Positions 14,231-22,998 of a DNA stretch of 32,925 nucleotides are shown one piece after another. The stretch comes from CAVSUR01 sp052143655 (GTDB lineage Bacteria; Actinomycetota; Actinomycetes; Streptosporangiales; Streptosporangiaceae). Location: NCBI GenBank assembly GCA_052143655.1, contig JBKQSL010000172.1, positions 1-32,925 of the forward strand, written 5' to 3'. The notes under the pieces are model-generated. The model ran no database searches and was not told where the DNA came from. It saw nothing but the letters and a program-made list of their open reading frames with translations. How positions within the stretch are numbered: position 1 is the first letter of the stretch; each line of letters begins with the position of its first letter. Made by a program: the position numbers and the translations under genes.

Positions 14231-15451
14231 TCAGGACAGCCGCTCGAAGATCATCGCCATGCCCTGGCCGCCACCTACGCACATGGTCTCCAGGCCGAAG
14301 GTCTTGTCGTGGAACCGCAGGCCGTTCAGCAGCGTGGAGGTGATGCGCGCCCCGGTCGAGCCGAACGGGTGGCCGAGCGCGATCGCGCCGCCGTTGACGT
14401 TCAGCTTGTCGATATCGATGCCCAGGTCCTGGTAGGACGGAATCACCTGGGCCGCGAACGCCTCGTTGATCTCCACCAGGCCGATGTCCCCGATCGTCAT
14501 GCCGGCCCGGGCCAGCGCCTGCCGGGACGCCTCGACCGGGCCGAGGCCCATGATCTCCGGCGACAGCCCCGTCACGCCGGTGCTGACAATCCGCGCCAGC
14601 GGCGTGATTCCCAACTCGGCGGCCTTGGTGTCGCTCATCACGATCAGTGCCGCCGCGCCGTCGTTGAGCGGGCAGCAGTTGCCGGCCGTCACCGTGCCGT
14701 CGGGCCGGAACACCGGCTGCAGCGTCGATACCCTCTCCAGCGTCGTCCCGGCCCGCGGGCCGTCGTCCGCGCCGACCGTCGTGCCGTCCGGCATCGCCGC
14801 GGGGATGATGTCCTGGGCCCAGAACCCGTTGGCGACGGCCTTCTCCGCGAGGTTCTGCGACCGGACGCCGAACTCGTCCTGCTCGGCCCGGCTGACGCCG
14901 CGGATGGCCGCCACGTTCTCGGCGGTCTGGCCCATCGCGATGTAGACGTCGGGCAGCTGGCCGTCCTGGCGCGGGTCGCGCCAGGTTCCCGCGCCGCCCG
15001 CGGACAGCCCCGCGCTGCGCTCCTCGGCCGAGGCGAAGGCCGGGTTCTTGGTGTCCGGCCAGCTGTCGCTGCTCCCGGTGGCGAACCTGCTCACACACTC
15101 CACGCCCGCCGAGATGAACACGTCCCCCTCGCCAGCCTTGATGGCGTGGAAGGCCATCCGGGTGGTCTGCAGCGAAGACGCGCAGTACCGGGTGATCGTG
15201 GTGGCGGGTACCGAGTCCAGGCCGAGCAGCACGGCGACTACCCGGGCCATGTTGTAGCCCTGCTCGCCGCCGGGCAGCCCGCAGCCGAGCATCAGGTCGT
15301 CGATGTCCGCGGTGTCGAGCTGCGGCACCTTCGCCAGCACCGCCCTGATCATCTGCGCGACCAGGTCGTCGGGACGGATGGTGGTCAGCGAGCCCTTGAA
15401 GGCACGGCCGATGGGCGAGCGGGCGACGGCGACGACGACTGCCTCAGACAT
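14231..15451 (-). CDS. Thiolase family protein (acetyl-CoA C-acyltransferase)
   Basis: A 406-residue thiolase. Motifs: VVVAVARSPIGRAFKGSL at the N-terminus, nucleophile Cys90 in ITRYCASSLQTTRMAFHAI, NCCPLNDGAAALIVMS, GLVEINEAFAAQVIPS, GGAIALGHPFGSTGARI (catalytic His) and LETMCVGGGQGMAMIFERL (second Cys). All catalytic residues are present. It should cleave 3-ketoacyl-CoA in beta-oxidation or condense acetyl-CoA; the chain-length preference cannot be read. The ATG at 15451 is preceded by CAGGAG seven bases upstream. A hairpin terminator follows. It diverges from cbs. No beta-oxidation partner lies beside it. Confidence 0.95.
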   Translation of the reverse strand: MSEAVVVAVARSPIGRAFKGSLTTIRPDDLVAQMIRAVLAKVPQLDTADIDDLMLGCGLPGGEQGYNMARVVAVLLGLDSVPATTITRYCASSLQTTRMAFHAIKAGEGDVFISAGVECVSRFATGSSDSWPDTKNPAFASAEERSAGLSAGGAGTWRDPRQDGQLPDVYIAMGQTAENVAAIRGVSRAEQDEFGVRSQNLAEKAVANGFWAQDIIPAAMPDGTTVGADDGPRAGTTLERVSTLQPVFRPDGTVTAGNCCPLNDGAAALIVMSDTKAAELGITPLARIVSTGVTGLSPEIMGLGPVEASRQALARAGMTIGDIGLVEINEAFAAQVIPSYQDLGIDIDKLNVNGGAIALGHPFGSTGARITSTLLNGLRFHDKTFGLETMCVGGGQGMAMIFERLS

Positions 15452-15560
15452 AGCGAGCTCCTGCAGATCGGAATGTTAACCAGTCAGTAGCTTATGCATC
15501 CCCGGCCGCCGTGCGCCCTGCGGCGGTTGCCAGCTGACGGCCAGCGTCCCGGGCCGGCTG

Positions 15561-15581
15561 CCGGGCGCCGGGCGCCGGGCG
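15561..15581. repeat. Three 7-bp tandem units in the thiolase-cbs divergent spacer
   Basis: CCGGGCG is repeated exactly three times (15561-15581), a small slippage-prone tract in the 230-bp divergent spacer (15452-15681) that should carry both promoters. Confidence 0.75.
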
Positions 15582-15681
15582 CATGCCCGCCGCGGCAGGG
15601 CGCCGGGCCGCGTTCGGAGTCGGCGGCACAGCGCAAAGGCTGGCTGGGATACCGTCGTACCAGAAGGCAGGGGTGCGGAAC

Positions 15682-17064
15682 ATGCAGGTAAACGAGTCCC
15701 TGGTGGAGCTGATCGGCGGCACGCCGCTGGTGCGGCTGCGGAAGGTCACGCGCTCGCTCGGCGACCGCGCGCCCGCGGTGCTGGCCAAGGTCGAGTACTT
15801 CAACCCGGGCGGGTCGGTGAAGGACCGGATCGCGCTGCGGATGGTGGAAGAGGCCGAGCGGTCCGGCGCGCTGCAGCCGGGCGGCACGATCGTGGAGCCG
15901 ACCTCTGGCAACACCGGGGTGGGGCTGGCCATCGTGGCGGCCGAGAAGGGCTATCGCTGCCTGTTCGTGTGCCCGGACAAGGTCGCCCAGGACAAGATCA
16001 GCGTGCTGCGGGCCTACGGCGCTGACGTCGTCGTCTGCCCCGGGGTCGCGCCGGACCATCCGGAGTCCTATTACAGCGTGTCCGACCGGCTGGCCCGCGA
16101 GATCCCGGGCGGCTGGAAGCCCAACCAGTACGCCAACCAGCAGAATCCCGCCTCGCACTACGCCACGACCGGCCCGGAGATCTGGGATCAGACCGAGGGG
16201 CGGGTCACGCATTTCGTAGCGGGCATCGGGACCGGCGGCACGATCTCCGGCACCGGCCGCTACCTGAAGGACGCCTCCGGCGGCCGGGTCACGGTCGTCG
16301 GCGCGGACCCGGAGGGCTCGGTGTACTCCGGCGGCACCGGCCGGCCCTACCTGGTCGAGGGAGTCGGCGAGGACATCTGGCCGGAAACCTACGACAAGAG
16401 CATCTGCGACCAGATCATCGCGGTCAGCGACGCCGACTCGTTCCTGATGACCCGCCGCCTGGCCCGCGAGGAGACCCTGCTGGTCGGCGGCTCATGCGGG
16501 ATGGCCGTGGTCGCGGCGCTGCGCGTGGCCGAGGAGGCCGGCCCGGACGACGTCATCGTGGTGCTGCTGCCCGACGGCGGTCGCGGCTACCTGTCCAAGA
16601 TCTTCAATGACGAGTGGATGGCCGACTACGGTTTCCTGACGTCGGAGACCACCGAGCCGAAGGTCGGTGACGTGCTGGAGCGCAAGAGCGGCGGGCTGCC
16701 GCCGTTCGTGCACGCGCACCCGGACGAGTCGGTGCTGACGGTCATCGAGAGCCTGCGCTCGTTCGACGTGTCCCAGCTGCCCGTGCTGGCCGCCGAGCCG
16801 CCGGTTGCGGTGGCCGAGGTGGTGGGCTCGATCGTGGAGCGCGACCTGCTGGACGCCCTGGTCTCGGGCCGGGCCCGGCCGGGCGACCCGGTCGGCGAGC
16901 ACATGTCGGCGCCGCTGCCGATGGTCGGCTCGGGCGAGCCGGTCAGCGCAGCCATCGCGGCCATGGAACGGGCCGGGGCCGCCGTCGTGCTGGTGGACGG
17001 CAAGCCCAAGGGAATGATCACCCGCCAGGATGTGCTCACCTTCTGGGCGGCGAGCCCGGGCTGA
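15682..17064 (+). CDS. cbs: Cystathionine beta-synthase
   Basis: A 460-residue PLP enzyme that condenses homocysteine with serine to cystathionine, the first step of reverse transsulfuration. The catalytic core starts SLVELIGGTPLVRL; Lys47 in NPGGSVKDR binds PLP. EPTSGNTGVGLA, GIGTGGTISGTGRYL (phosphate cup) and GGSCGMAV follow. Two CBS regulatory domains occupy about 335-460 (PFVHAHPDESVLTVIESLRSFDVSQLPV; PKGMITRQDVL). There is no N-terminal haem region, as expected for bacterial CBS. EYFNPGGSVKDR and the C-terminal CBS pair distinguish it from plain cysteine synthase CysK. ATG 15682 was chosen over an upstream in-frame ATG because the family N-terminus begins here. metB follows after 52 nt. 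Confidence 0.94.
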   Translation: MQVNESLVELIGGTPLVRLRKVTRSLGDRAPAVLAKVEYFNPGGSVKDRIALRMVEEAERSGALQPGGTIVEPTSGNTGVGLAIVAAEKGYRCLFVCPDKVAQDKISVLRAYGADVVVCPGVAPDHPESYYSVSDRLAREIPGGWKPNQYANQQNPASHYATTGPEIWDQTEGRVTHFVAGIGTGGTISGTGRYLKDASGGRVTVVGADPEGSVYSGGTGRPYLVEGVGEDIWPETYDKSICDQIIAVSDADSFLMTRRLAREETLLVGGSCGMAVVAALRVAEEAGPDDVIVVLLPDGGRGYLSKIFNDEWMADYGFLTSETTEPKVGDVLERKSGGLPPFVHAHPDESVLTVIESLRSFDVSQLPVLAAEPPVAVAEVVGSIVERDLLDALVSGRARPGDPVGEHMSAPLPMVGSGEPVSAAIAAMERAGAAVVLVDGKPKGMITRQDVLTFWAASPG

Positions 17065-17116
17065 CCGGGCCTGCACGCAGTCCCGATTCGTCAATGACTC
17101 AGAGGATGTGCGCGAT

Positions 17117-18322
17117 ATGCAGACCGGACATGCTGACGGCTTCGAGACACTGGCCATCCACGCCGGCCAGGAGCCGGACCCGGTGACGGGCGCGGTGATC
17201 CCGCCGATCTACCAGGTTTCCACGTACGCCCAGGACAGCGTCGGCGGCCTGCGCGGCGCGGCGCTCGGCGCCGGCGGCGCGGATCACGGGCCGGCCCGGT
17301 GGATCGAGGGCTACGAGTACTCCCGGTCGGCCAACCCGACCCGGGGCGCGCTGGAGGAATGCCTCGTGGCCCTGGAGGGCGGTGCCCGCGGGCTGGCGTT
17401 CGCCTCTGGCATGGCCGCCGAGGACGCGCTGCTGCGCACGCTGCTGCGGCCGGGAGATCACGCGCTGATCCCGCACGACTCCTACGGCGGCACGTTCCGC
17501 CTGTTCGACCGGGTGTTCCAGCAGTGGGGAGTGACCTACCAGCCGGTCCCGGCGGTGAACCCGGCAGCGGTCCGGGCGGCGCTGGCGCAGCGGCCGGCGA
17601 AGCTGGTCTGGTTCGAGACGCCGTCCAACCCGCTGCTGTCCATCGCCGACATCGCCGCCGTGGCGCAGGCCGCGCATGACGCCGGCGCCCTGCTGGTGGT
17701 GGACAACACCTTCGCCTCGCCGTACCTGCAGCAGCCGCTGACGCTCGGCGCCGACGTCGTGGTGCACTCGACCACCAAGTACCTCGGCGGCCACTCCGAC
17801 GTCGTCGGCGGCGCGCTGGTCATGGCCGACCTCCGTCTCGGCGAGGAACTCGCCTACCATCAGAACGCCACTGGCTCAGCCGGCGGCCCGTTCGACGCGT
17901 GGCTGACGCTGCGCGGGATCAAGACCCTCAGCGTGCGGATGGACCGGCACTGCGCGAACGCCCAGCGGGTCGCCGAGATGCTGGCCGGCCACCCGGCCGT
18001 CTCCGCTGTGCACTACCCGGGCCTGCCCGAGCATCCCGGGCACGAGACCGCGGCCAAGCAGATGCGCGGCTTCGGCGGCATGGTCTCGTTCCAGCTGCGC
18101 GACGGCGAGCAGGCGGCGCTTCGCGTCTGCGAGCGGACCCGGGTGTTCACCCTGGCCGAGTCACTCGGCGGTGTCGAGTCGCTGATCGAGCACCCGGCCC
18201 GGATGACCCACATGTCGGTGGCCGGCTCGGCGCTGGAGGTGCCGTCCGACCTGATCCGCCTGTCGGTCGGCCTGGAGACCGCCGACGACCTGCTGGAGGA
18301 CCTGCGCTCCGCGCTGGCCTAG
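17117..18322 (+). CDS. metB: Cystathionine gamma-synthase / gamma-lyase family PLP enzyme
   Basis: A 401-residue Cys/Met-metabolism PLP protein. FETLAIHAGQEPDPVTGAVIPPIYQVSTY is the N-terminal signature; YEYSRSANPTRGALEECLVALE follows. SGMAAEDALLRTLLRPGD, VWFETPSNPLL, LLVVDNTFASPYLQ, PLP-lysine Lys221 in HSTTKYLGGHSDVVGGALV, and FTLAESLGGVESLIEHPARMTH complete the fold. Family members either make cystathionine from O-succinyl/acetylhomoserine or cleave it to cysteine; sequence reading alone cannot separate them. Its position directly behind cbs favours use as a gamma-lyase in reverse transsulfuration. ATG 17117 was chosen; the longer frame overlapping cbs lacks family sequence. Confidence 0.93.
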   Translation: MQTGHADGFETLAIHAGQEPDPVTGAVIPPIYQVSTYAQDSVGGLRGAALGAGGADHGPARWIEGYEYSRSANPTRGALEECLVALEGGARGLAFASGMAAEDALLRTLLRPGDHALIPHDSYGGTFRLFDRVFQQWGVTYQPVPAVNPAAVRAALAQRPAKLVWFETPSNPLLSIADIAAVAQAAHDAGALLVVDNTFASPYLQQPLTLGADVVVHSTTKYLGGHSDVVGGALVMADLRLGEELAYHQNATGSAGGPFDAWLTLRGIKTLSVRMDRHCANAQRVAEMLAGHPAVSAVHYPGLPEHPGHETAAKQMRGFGGMVSFQLRDGEQAALRVCERTRVFTLAESLGGVESLIEHPARMTHMSVAGSALEVPSDLIRLSVGLETADDLLEDLRSALA

Positions 18323-18334
18323 GCGCTCAGATCG

Positions 18335-18925
18335 TCAGGCGTTCCAGATCATCAGGACCAGGATCACCAGCCAGATCAGGTTGACGACGCCGCCCATCAT
18401 CGCGATGCGGCCGCGCTCGACGCTGGCGACCGCCGCGGGCCGCGCTGGCGTGGTCGCCGCGGCCGCAGCCGGGGCCGGCTCGCCCGCTGTCGCGGCGGCC
18501 GGCTCACTCGCGGTGTCCGCCTCCGGGTCAGGGCTGGCTGCCGCCGGGGCGGCTGCTGCCGATGCGGCCACGGCCACGGCCACGGCGCTGGCGCCCTCCA
18601 GCGACCCGATCGCCTTGCGCTGGTCGCGGATGATCAGCACGAGCAGCACCAGCGCGACCACGAACAGGGTCATCGACACAGTCAGCCACGGCCGGCTGAA
18701 GTCGTTGCCCTGCTGGGCCGCGACGATGCCCATGATGAGCACGGCCAGCGAGGCGATCGTGAAGATGATGGTGATCCGGGCCAGGTAGCGCACAACCGGC
18801 AGGTCGTGCTTGCGCAGATAGCGCGGCGTGGACGAGATGGCCACCGCGACCGGGCCGATCGTGAAAATCGCGAAGCCAATGTGCAGCCACAGGACCAGCC
18901 GGTCGGTAAAGGACATGGCGTGCAT
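18335..18925 (-). CDS. Conserved integral membrane protein with Ala-rich insert
   Basis: A 196-residue membrane protein. Helices are seen at about 10-31 (LVLWLHIGFAIFTIGPVAVAI), 46-69 (ARITIIFTIASLAVLIMGIVAA), 78-98 (PWLTVSMTLFVVALVLLVLII) and the C-terminus (MMGGVVNLIWLVILVLMIW). The HIGFAIFTIGP segment and PRYLRKHDLPVVRYLARIT recall uncharacterised actinobacterial proteins near DUF2269, but no function can be named. An Ala/Pro-rich stretch of about 60 residues separates helix 3 from helix 4. It is convergent with metB, leaving only 12 nt between the stops. The start may be the ATG at 18925 or the one at 18916. Confidence 0.75.
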   Translation of the reverse strand: MHAMSFTDRLVLWLHIGFAIFTIGPVAVAISSTPRYLRKHDLPVVRYLARITIIFTIASLAVLIMGIVAAQQGNDFSRPWLTVSMTLFVVALVLLVLIIRDQRKAIGSLEGASAVAVAVAASAAAAPAAASPDPEADTASEPAAATAGEPAPAAAAATTPARPAAVASVERGRIAMMGGVVNLIWLVILVLMIWNA

Positions 18926-19002
18926 CCTAGATCCTGGGCACAGCAGGACTGAGGATCGGGCCGGCGTGTGCGCAATCCGTTACACAGCCGGCCGTCAAGC
19001 GC

Positions 19003-19049
19003 GCCGGCGCCATTCCGCAGGTCCCCCCAGACGGGGGAATGGCGCCGGC
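19003..19049. terminator. Large hairpin terminator after the small membrane protein gene
   Basis: GCCGGCGCCATTCC (19003-19016) and GGAATGGCGCCGGC (19036-19049) form a perfect 14-bp stem, with a C-run/G-run pair inside the loop. It lies 13 nt past the stop of the minus-strand gene at 19063-19323. Confidence 0.8.
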
Positions 19050-19062
19050 TGGCGAGCGGTCG

Positions 19063-19323
19063 TCAGCTGCTGCTAGCGGAGTTCGACTTGTTCGAGCGCC
19101 AGGCGAAGAACACCAGCGCGAGACCCACTACCAGGCAGACCAGCCCGCGGATCAGGTGGTTGCCGGACTTCACGTGGCTGCCAGCCACCATGAAGCTGGG
19201 CAGCGCGTTCCCTGCGAACAGGTACAGCGCTCCGACGATGATGCCGATGACCCCGATCACGGCCACGATGATGGCCATCGGGCGCCTGCCCGCGGCGCCA
19301 CCGGACGCACTTGCAGAGCTCAC
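19063..19323 (-). CDS. Small two-helix membrane protein
   Basis: An 86-residue protein starting at GTG 19323, supported by AAAGGAG five bases upstream. A Ser/Ala-rich N-terminus is followed by GRRPMAIIVAVIGVIGIIVGALYLFAG (helix 1, about 15-40), a short external loop (SFMVAGSHVKSGNH) and HLIRGLVCLVVGLALVFFAWR (helix 2). A Ser/Asn tail ends in SNSASSS. I do not recognise a named family or function. It is transcribed in the same direction as the neighbouring VWA gene, but a 123-bp spacer suggests its own promoter. A strong terminator follows. Confidence 0.75.
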   Translation of the reverse strand: MSSASASGGAAGRRPMAIIVAVIGVIGIIVGALYLFAGNALPSFMVAGSHVKSGNHLIRGLVCLVVGLALVFFAWRSNKSNSASSS

Positions 19324-19446
19324 ATCCACTCCTTTGGGATTTGTTGCAGAAGACAGCGGGCGCGCACCGGGCCCGACTGCGCAGATTACCTGCCGCACGT
19401 TACTACGCGCGACCCCACGGGTACTGCGCATCCAGACGCGAAGTAC

Positions 19447-21465
19447 CTAAAATCTACCGCCCAGCTGGCGGCGGGAGCGCAGGAAATCGCTGACCACATA
19501 CTCGCCGAGGCTGTCAGCGGCTGCGCGCAGTACCCGGCCGCCGTTGCGCCGGGCGACCTCGTCCACGAATGCGGTCAGCCGGTCGTCCTCGGCGAGCATG
19601 AAGATGTTCAGCGTGGCGTGGCGCCGGGTCATCTTGTCCACCTCGGCCATCGTCAGCTCGAGGGTCTCCGGGGACGGCGGCCAGTCGAACCAGGACTGCC
19701 CGTCGCGGCGCAGGTGCGCGGTCGGCTCGCCGTCGGTGACGACCAGCACGACCGGGTTGTGCTCGGGGCGCCGGTCCAGGAACCGCCCGGCGAGCACCAG
19801 GGCGTGGTGCAGGTTGGTGCCCTGCACCATGTCCCAGCCGAGGCCGGCCAGCTCGGTCTCGTGCAGCTCGCGGGCGTAGTTGGAGAACCCGATCACCTGG
19901 ATGGCGTCCTGCGGGTAGCGGCTGCGCACCAGCGCGTGCAGGGCCAGCGCGGTTTGCTTGGCCGACCCCCAGGTGCCGCGCAGCGCCATCGAGTAGGACA
20001 GGTCGACCAGCAGGCACACCGCCGCCGAGGTGCGGCGCTCGGTGTCGGCGACCTCGAAGTCGGCCACCGACAGCCGGATCCGGGGCAGCCGGCCGGCCAG
20101 CGTCCCGGCTGGCTCGTCCTGGCCGCCGCGCATCCGCGGGGGGCTTTCCATCCCGCTGCGCAGCAGCGCGTTGCGCACCGTCGCGGGCGCGTCGATGGCC
20201 TGCTCGTCGCCGAACTCCCAGCGCCGCGTGCTGCCGGTGTTCTCGCCGGCCTGCCCGGCCTGCCGCTGGTCGTGATCGCCGGGCCGGCCCTCGGGCAGGT
20301 GGGCGAACACCCGCCGCAGCGCGGTCTCGCCGAGGCGGCGCACCGCCTTGGGGGTGAGCTCCAGTTTGCCGTCGGAGCGCTGCAGGTAGCCCTGGCGTTC
20401 CAGCTCCCGCTCGATCTGGCGCAGCGCCTCCATGTCGTCGACCGCCTGGCGGCCGAGGGCGCGGCGGATCGCTTCCTCGTCGATGTCGTCCAGCCGGGCG
20501 CCCGGGTAGTCCTGGCGCAGTGCGTCCTCCAGGTCGGCCAGGTCGGCCAGCTCGCCCAGCGCGGTCGTGGCGTCGGACAGGCCCAGCGGCTCCTGGCCGG
20601 ACATCGAGGTCGGCGGCCAGCCGTCGTTGCCGGAGTCCGGGCGGCGGGCCCGCAGCGCGTCGGCCAGCCGGGCCATCTCGGCGGCCAGGCCCGCGTCTTC
20701 CAGCGTCTGGGCCATCAGCCCGGCCAGCTCGTCCCGCTGCTCATCGGTAAGCGAGCTGAGCAGCCGCTGGGCCGCCGACATCCGGCGCACCAGCGAGTCC
20801 ACCAGCTCCTCCAGGTCAGCGGGGGACTCGGGGAACAGGTCGCCGTACTCGCCGATGAACTCATCGAAGTCCTGCGGGGTGTGCTCGCCCCTGGCGTCGG
20901 CGTCGAGCATCCGGTTCAGCGCCGCCATCATGTCCTTGACGCGCTGCATCGCGGCCACGTCCGGCTCGGCCAGCGTCTGCTTCATACCGCGGAACTGGCT
21001 GTCCAGCACCTCCTGCCGCAGCAGGTCCTTGAGCTGCTCGAAGGTCTGCCGGGCCGCCGGGGACCGCCACTCGTAGTCGGCGAGCTGGCGGATCGCCTGC
21101 GCGGTGTCGGGGGGCACCGAGTCGAGCTCCTCCTCGCGCATCCGCGCGTCGTCGCTCGGATCGGGGAACAGCTCGGCCCGCTCCTGCCCGATGGCGGTGT
21201 CCAGCAGTGCCCGCACCTGCTCCAGCACGCCGTCCAGCCGGCCCCGGCTGCGCAGCTCGCGCTGCCGCTCGCGGATCCGCTGCAGCAGGTCGTCGAGCCC
21301 GCGGTGGCCGGAGACACCCTTGCGCAGCAGGTCCCGCAGCGCGCTGTCCGGGTCGGTGCCGTCCAGCACCGAGTCGCCGAGCGCGTCGACCGCGCCGCGC
21401 ACGTCGTAGGGCGGCTCCAGCGGGTCGGGGCCGTCGGTGTAGGGGCCGTACCGGTAGCCGCTCAT
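19447..21465 (-). CDS. VWA domain protein, partner of the adjacent AAA+ ATPase
   Basis: A 672-residue protein. Residues about 1-450 are charged and helical (LLQRIRERQRELRSRGRLDGVLEQVRALLD, QFRGMKQTLAEPDVAAMQRVKDMMAALNRML, QVEELVD-type helices). The VWA domain occupies about 480-650 with an intact MIDAS: Asp488-Leu-Ser490-Tyr-Ser492 (VDLSYSM), GTNLHHAL and TDGEPT with Asp578. The pairing matches the Mg-chelatase-like/MoxR plus VWA arrangement, where the VWA protein acts as substrate adaptor for the ATPase. From memory, Mycobacterium tuberculosis Rv0958/Rv0959 form an equivalent pair. The target is unknown. The ATPase gene lies 19 nt upstream, so the two are co-transcribed. Confidence 0.88.
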   Translation of the reverse strand: MSGYRYGPYTDGPDPLEPPYDVRGAVDALGDSVLDGTDPDSALRDLLRKGVSGHRGLDDLLQRIRERQRELRSRGRLDGVLEQVRALLDTAIGQERAELFPDPSDDARMREEELDSVPPDTAQAIRQLADYEWRSPAARQTFEQLKDLLRQEVLDSQFRGMKQTLAEPDVAAMQRVKDMMAALNRMLDADARGEHTPQDFDEFIGEYGDLFPESPADLEELVDSLVRRMSAAQRLLSSLTDEQRDELAGLMAQTLEDAGLAAEMARLADALRARRPDSGNDGWPPTSMSGQEPLGLSDATTALGELADLADLEDALRQDYPGARLDDIDEEAIRRALGRQAVDDMEALRQIERELERQGYLQRSDGKLELTPKAVRRLGETALRRVFAHLPEGRPGDHDQRQAGQAGENTGSTRRWEFGDEQAIDAPATVRNALLRSGMESPPRMRGGQDEPAGTLAGRLPRIRLSVADFEVADTERRTSAAVCLLVDLSYSMALRGTWGSAKQTALALHALVRSRYPQDAIQVIGFSNYARELHETELAGLGWDMVQGTNLHHALVLAGRFLDRRPEHNPVVLVVTDGEPTAHLRRDGQSWFDWPPSPETLELTMAEVDKMTRRHATLNIFMLAEDDRLTAFVDEVARRNGGRVLRAAADSLGEYVVSDFLRSRRQLGGRF

Positions 21466-21484
21466 GGCTGTGACCGCCCGCGGC

Positions 21485-22939
21485 TCACGTGCGGTACACC
21501 GCTGCGCCGTCGATGACGTCCTTGGATAGCCGCCGCATCAGGTACAGGCCCTCCAGGGCGAACTCCAGCGCCGCCGCGGCCTGACCGAGCGACTCGCTGC
21601 CGTCGCAGTGCAGCCGGTCCATGATCCGGGCCAGGCCCGGCACCTCGCCGATCCGGTGCAGCAGGTCGGCGGCGGGCATCAGGTCGCCCGACTCGACCGA
21701 GCGGCTGGCCTCGAACCGGGCCAGCAGGCCGGTCAGGTCCGCGTTGCCCAGGGTGGCGCGGAAAGTGTCGGCGATGGCCCGGCGCAGCAGGTGGTCGAGC
21801 ACCTCCTGCTCCCGGCCCTCCTCGCTGACCTCGAACTCGACCTTGCCGCGCAGCGTGGACACGACGGCCGGCAGGTCCACGACCCGGGCGACCGGCTGCT
21901 CCTCGCCGGCGATGGCCGCCCGCCGGACGGCCGACGCCGCGACCGCCTCGGCGGCGGCGATCGCGAACCGCGCGGAGACCCCGGACCGGGAGTCGACCGC
22001 CGGGGAGGACCGGACCAGCCGGGTGAACCGGGCGATCACCTGGATCAGGTGCTCGGGCAGCACGGCGCCGGGCTCCTGACCGTCCCAGGCCACCTCGGCC
22101 TCCTGCCGGATCAGCGCGAGCTCGGCCTCCAGCGAGATGGGGTAATGGGTGCGGATCTCCGCGCCGAACCGGTCCTTGAGCGGCGTGATGATCCGGCCGC
22201 GGCTGGTGTAGTCCTCCGGGTTGGCGCTGGCGACCAGGACCAGGTCCAGGGGCAGCCGCAGCGAGTAGCCGCGCACGCCGATGTCGCGCTCCTCCAGCAC
22301 GTTCAGCAGCGCCACCTGGATGCGCTCCGCCAGGTCCGGCAGCTCGTTCAGGCAGAAGACGCCGCGGTTGGTGCGCGGCACCAGGCCGTAGTGGATGGTC
22401 TCCGGGTCGCCCAGCGTGCGGCCCTCGGCGACCTTCACCGGGTCGATGTCGCCGATCAGGTCGCCGACGCTGGTGTCGGGGGTGGCCAGCTTCTCGCCGT
22501 AGCGGTCGCTGCGGTGCTGCCAGGCCACCGGCAGGTCGTCGCCGAGTTCGGCGGCCAGCCGACGACAGCGCGCGCAGGCCGGCGCGTAGGGGTGGTCGTT
22601 GATCTCACAGCCGGCGACGACGGGCGCCCACTCGTCCAGCAGCCCGGTCAGCGTCCGGATCAGCCGGGTCTTGCCCTGGCCGCGCTCGCCGAGCAGGATG
22701 ACGTCGTGCCCGGCGATCAGGGCCCGCTCCAGGTGGGGCAGGACGGTGTCGCCGAAGCCGACGATGCCGGGGAAAGCGTTCTCGCGGGCGCGCATCGCCG
22801 CCAGCAGGTTCTGCCGCATCTCTGCCTTGACGGTGCGGAACTCGTGCCCGCTGGCCCGCAGTTCGCCGAGGGTGGCGGCGGCGGGCGGGGAAGTGGCGGA
22901 ACGGGCTGACGAGGGCCCGGCTGCCGGGCCCTGGCTCAT
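21485..22939 (-). CDS. MoxR/Mg-chelatase ChlI-like AAA+ ATPase
   Basis: A 484-residue AAA+ ATPase. Walker A is GERGQGKT at 84-91, Walker B VFCLNELPDL at 194-203, and sensor-1 VASANPEDYTSRGRIITPLKDRF near 236-256. Between Walker A and B lies a Cys/His-rich insert (Cys111, His116, Cys122, Cys125), a plausible zinc site. The ChlI-like VFCLNELPDLAERIQVALLNVLEERDI segment identifies the group. The C-terminal half (VRSSPAVDSRSGVSARFAIAAAEAVAASA) is the lid region. The start was set at ATG 22939, which has GAGGAG eight bases upstream; a GTG three codons earlier touches that site and is unlikely. Old annotations call such proteins magnesium chelatase, but no chlorophyll genes are present. Confidence 0.88.
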   Translation of the reverse strand: MSQGPAAGPSSARSATSPPAAATLGELRASGHEFRTVKAEMRQNLLAAMRARENAFPGIVGFGDTVLPHLERALIAGHDVILLGERGQGKTRLIRTLTGLLDEWAPVVAGCEINDHPYAPACARCRRLAAELGDDLPVAWQHRSDRYGEKLATPDTSVGDLIGDIDPVKVAEGRTLGDPETIHYGLVPRTNRGVFCLNELPDLAERIQVALLNVLEERDIGVRGYSLRLPLDLVLVASANPEDYTSRGRIITPLKDRFGAEIRTHYPISLEAELALIRQEAEVAWDGQEPGAVLPEHLIQVIARFTRLVRSSPAVDSRSGVSARFAIAAAEAVAASAVRRAAIAGEEQPVARVVDLPAVVSTLRGKVEFEVSEEGREQEVLDHLLRRAIADTFRATLGNADLTGLLARFEASRSVESGDLMPAADLLHRIGEVPGLARIMDRLHCDGSESLGQAAAALEFALEGLYLMRRLSKDVIDGAAVYRT

Positions 22940-22998
22940 AGGCTGCACTCCTCGACACTATGTCGGCGGCAGCCGTGCCCGCGAACTGGAGGGGGAGC

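Noticed and set aside
19039..21516. An 825-codon plus-strand open frame opposite the VWA gene
   Set aside because: It is a shadow of the minus-strand gene: it has Arg/Gly/Pro/His-rich composition and no domain, and the opposite strand encodes a clear VWA protein.
21485..22939. Magnesium chelatase for chlorophyll or cobalt chelatase for B12
   Set aside because: No chlorophyll or cobalamin genes are present and the ATPase carries a Cys/His insert; only the generic MoxR/ChlI-like assignment is supported.
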